From JACCXG01 sp963785755 (GTDB lineage: Bacteria; Acidobacteriota; Vicinamibacteria; Vicinamibacterales; 2-12-FULL-66-21), in the NCBI GenBank assembly GCA_963785755.1, contig CAWAXG010000059.1, positions 1-15,121 of the forward strand: 15,121 nucleotides of DNA, in the 5' to 3' direction. This document shows, in pieces, positions 14,155 to 15,121 of the stretch. The position numbers and the translations under genes are program-made. The notes beneath the pieces are model-generated. The model made no database searches. It saw only the letters and a list, made by a program, of their open reading frames with translations, and was not told the origin of the DNA. Each line of letters begins with the position of its first letter. Within the stretch, counting starts at the first letter, position 1.

Positions 14155-15121
14155 CTACTGATTCGACGACGACGACTTGGTCTGCGCGTATTGCTTATAC
14201 AAGTCGGCGATCCGCGCCGGACTCACACCCGGGTGAACGACGACGCGATAACGGAACCGGACGTGCCTGCCAGGCTCGACGGTCAGGCTGCCGTCCTGTT
14301 TCGGGTCGTTCAGGAAATCGTGCAGACCGAACGGATTGATCGAGTGCAATCCATAGCCGCGTGAATGCCAGTAGGTCGGATGTCGAGGGTTACCAGGATG
14401 ATCCATCATCACGACGCCGACCTTCTCGCCATCGAGCACGCCCGAGTAATCCACCCACGCGGACTGTTTGCCCCAGACGTTCGCTTCCCGCTCTCCGCCC
14501 TGTGCGTTGACGAGCTTGCCTGTTCTCGCGGGCCCACCCGGTTTCTCCTTGGCAGGCGGCTCGTCGAGCGGCGTCGCCATGCGCATCGCGAACGTGCCTT
14601 CCTTGGTGTCGCGGAAGACGACCTTGTCGATGGCGGCGAAGTCGAAATCGAAATCGATGATGCGGAGCTCGGGATGTGCGTAGAACGTCATCCTGCGGGT
14701 TTCGGTCAGCAGCGGCTTCCCATCCGGCTTCAGCCACGTGAGCACGACGTCCACCGTGCCTGACTCCTTGCCGCTCTTGACTGACGCCACGTTCTTCAGC
14801 ACGATGCGCCCCATCGTCGAATCGGCTTTCGAGGGAGGGGTCGGGACGTTCTGGATGGCCCAGAAGTTGTAGCCGTTCACGTCGCCGTGGCCGTAGAACA
14901 GGCCGGCATGGTGCGGGTGATCGGTTGTTTCGCCAGGGAGCTGACCGGCAGGGACGGAGCGGTTGACGATCTTGCCCGAGGCCGAGCGCAGCGGGTGCAG
15001 ATACGGACGGTTGAGGTCCTTGCCGCCGATGTAGAAGACAGTGAACGGTTTGCCGTCGATTTCAACGGCGATCTGCTCCGGCGTCTGCGTGAACTTGACC
15101 TGCCCGGGGGCAGGCACCGCG
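14155..15121 (-). CDS. DUF6807 (PmoA-type) family protein, N-terminus beyond window
   Basis: About 321 codons are visible, the frame being open to the right edge; the GTG at 15117 is probably internal, because the codons before it continue and a signal peptide is expected upstream of the visible VPAPGQVKFTQTPEQIAVEI. Diagnostic blocks are KDLNRPYLHPLRSASG, TTDHPHHAGLFYGHGDVNGY (His-rich motif), FRDTKEGTFAMRMATPLDEP, GVVMMDHPGNPRHPTYWHSR and GYGLHSINPFGLHDF. The family was named after particulate methane monooxygenase subunit A in one domain database, but it is unrelated to it; these are beta-sandwich proteins probably acting on carbohydrates. The gene is followed by a Gfo/Idh/MocA oxidoreductase, a pairing that is frequent in sugar-degradation loci. 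Likely exported and co-transcribed with it. The biochemical role is unknown. Confidence 0.9.
   Translation of the reverse strand, partial: AVPAPGQVKFTQTPEQIAVEIDGKPFTVFYIGGKDLNRPYLHPLRSASGKIVNRSVPAGQLPGETTDHPHHAGLFYGHGDVNGYNFWAIQNVPTPPSKADSTMGRIVLKNVASVKSGKESGTVDVVLTWLKPDGKPLLTETRRMTFYAHPELRIIDFDFDFAAIDKVVFRDTKEGTFAMRMATPLDEPPAKEKPGGPARTGKLVNAQGGEREANVWGKQSAWVDYSGVLDGEKVGVVMMDHPGNPRHPTYWHSRGYGLHSINPFGLHDFLNDPKQDGSLTVEPGRHVRFRYRVVVHPGVSPARIADLYKQYAQTKSSSSNQ

Noticed and set aside
12777..14339. Plus-strand 520-codon open frame opposite the Gfo gene
   Set aside because: A GC-driven antisense shadow; the minus-strand frame has complete family motifs, a signal and an RBS.
1..15121. CRISPR arrays, tRNA or rRNA genes
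   Set aside because: No regularly spaced short repeats and no recognisable tRNA or rRNA sequence were seen on either strand.

Overview
The window looks like GC-rich chromosomal DNA from a free-living, probably soil or sediment bacterium. Gene content (secreted BACON/HYR/beta-helix protein, PQQ-type beta-propeller, Tat-exported Gfo/Idh/MocA oxidoreductase next to a DUF6807 protein, Uma2, SRPBCC) recalls Acidobacteriota of the Vicinamibacteria type. That assignment is inference from gene flavour only; no rRNA or other marker gene is present.

Layout. (1) 1-2915, minus strand: two tandem copies of a secreted right-handed beta-helix protein gene. The upstream copy (1123-2915) has a signal peptide, a BACON domain, a HYR domain and a beta-helix. 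The downstream copy (1 to about 1065) carries the helix with a different short leader and runs off the left edge. Both are broken by many frameshifts. (2) 3292-4491: a graveyard of mobile DNA. A tyrosine-recombinase fragment is cut exactly at the terminus of an IS3-family remnant, which abuts the C-terminal helicase end of a MobF/TraA-type conjugative relaxase. (3) 4492-6640: a gene-less stretch with a 13-bp stem-loop, then an intact IS91-family HUH transposase and its 3' flank. (4) 6632-8349: an apparently complete IS110-family element bounded by a perfect 13-bp inverted repeat, with an intact DEDD transposase and a 450-bp, strongly structured non-coding region on its 3' side that is a candidate for the element's guide (bridge/seek) RNA. 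(5) 8350-9186: a DUF2314 gene whose N-terminal lipoprotein signal seems to have been lost next to the IS110 end, and a weak overlapping small ORF. (6) 9065-15121: more ordinary chromosomal genes: SRPBCC/AHSA1 (minus), secreted PQQ-like propeller (plus), frameshifted amidohydrolase (minus), frameshifted Uma2 nuclease-like gene (plus), then a minus-strand pair of DUF6807 and Gfo/Idh/MocA, the former cut by the right edge.

How it fits together. The centre (about 3.3-8.35 kb) is best read as a decayed integrated conjugative or plasmid segment that has collected insertion sequences of three transposition chemistries (IS3 DDE, IS91 HUH, IS110 DEDD). Left of it lie degenerate duplicated surface-protein genes; right of it lie mostly intact metabolic genes. 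The long IS91, IS110, PQQ, Gfo and DUF6807 frames are clean, while the beta-helix copies carry many indels, so true gene decay is likely there. The isolated shifts in Uma2 and the amidohydrolase could be either mutations or sequencing errors.
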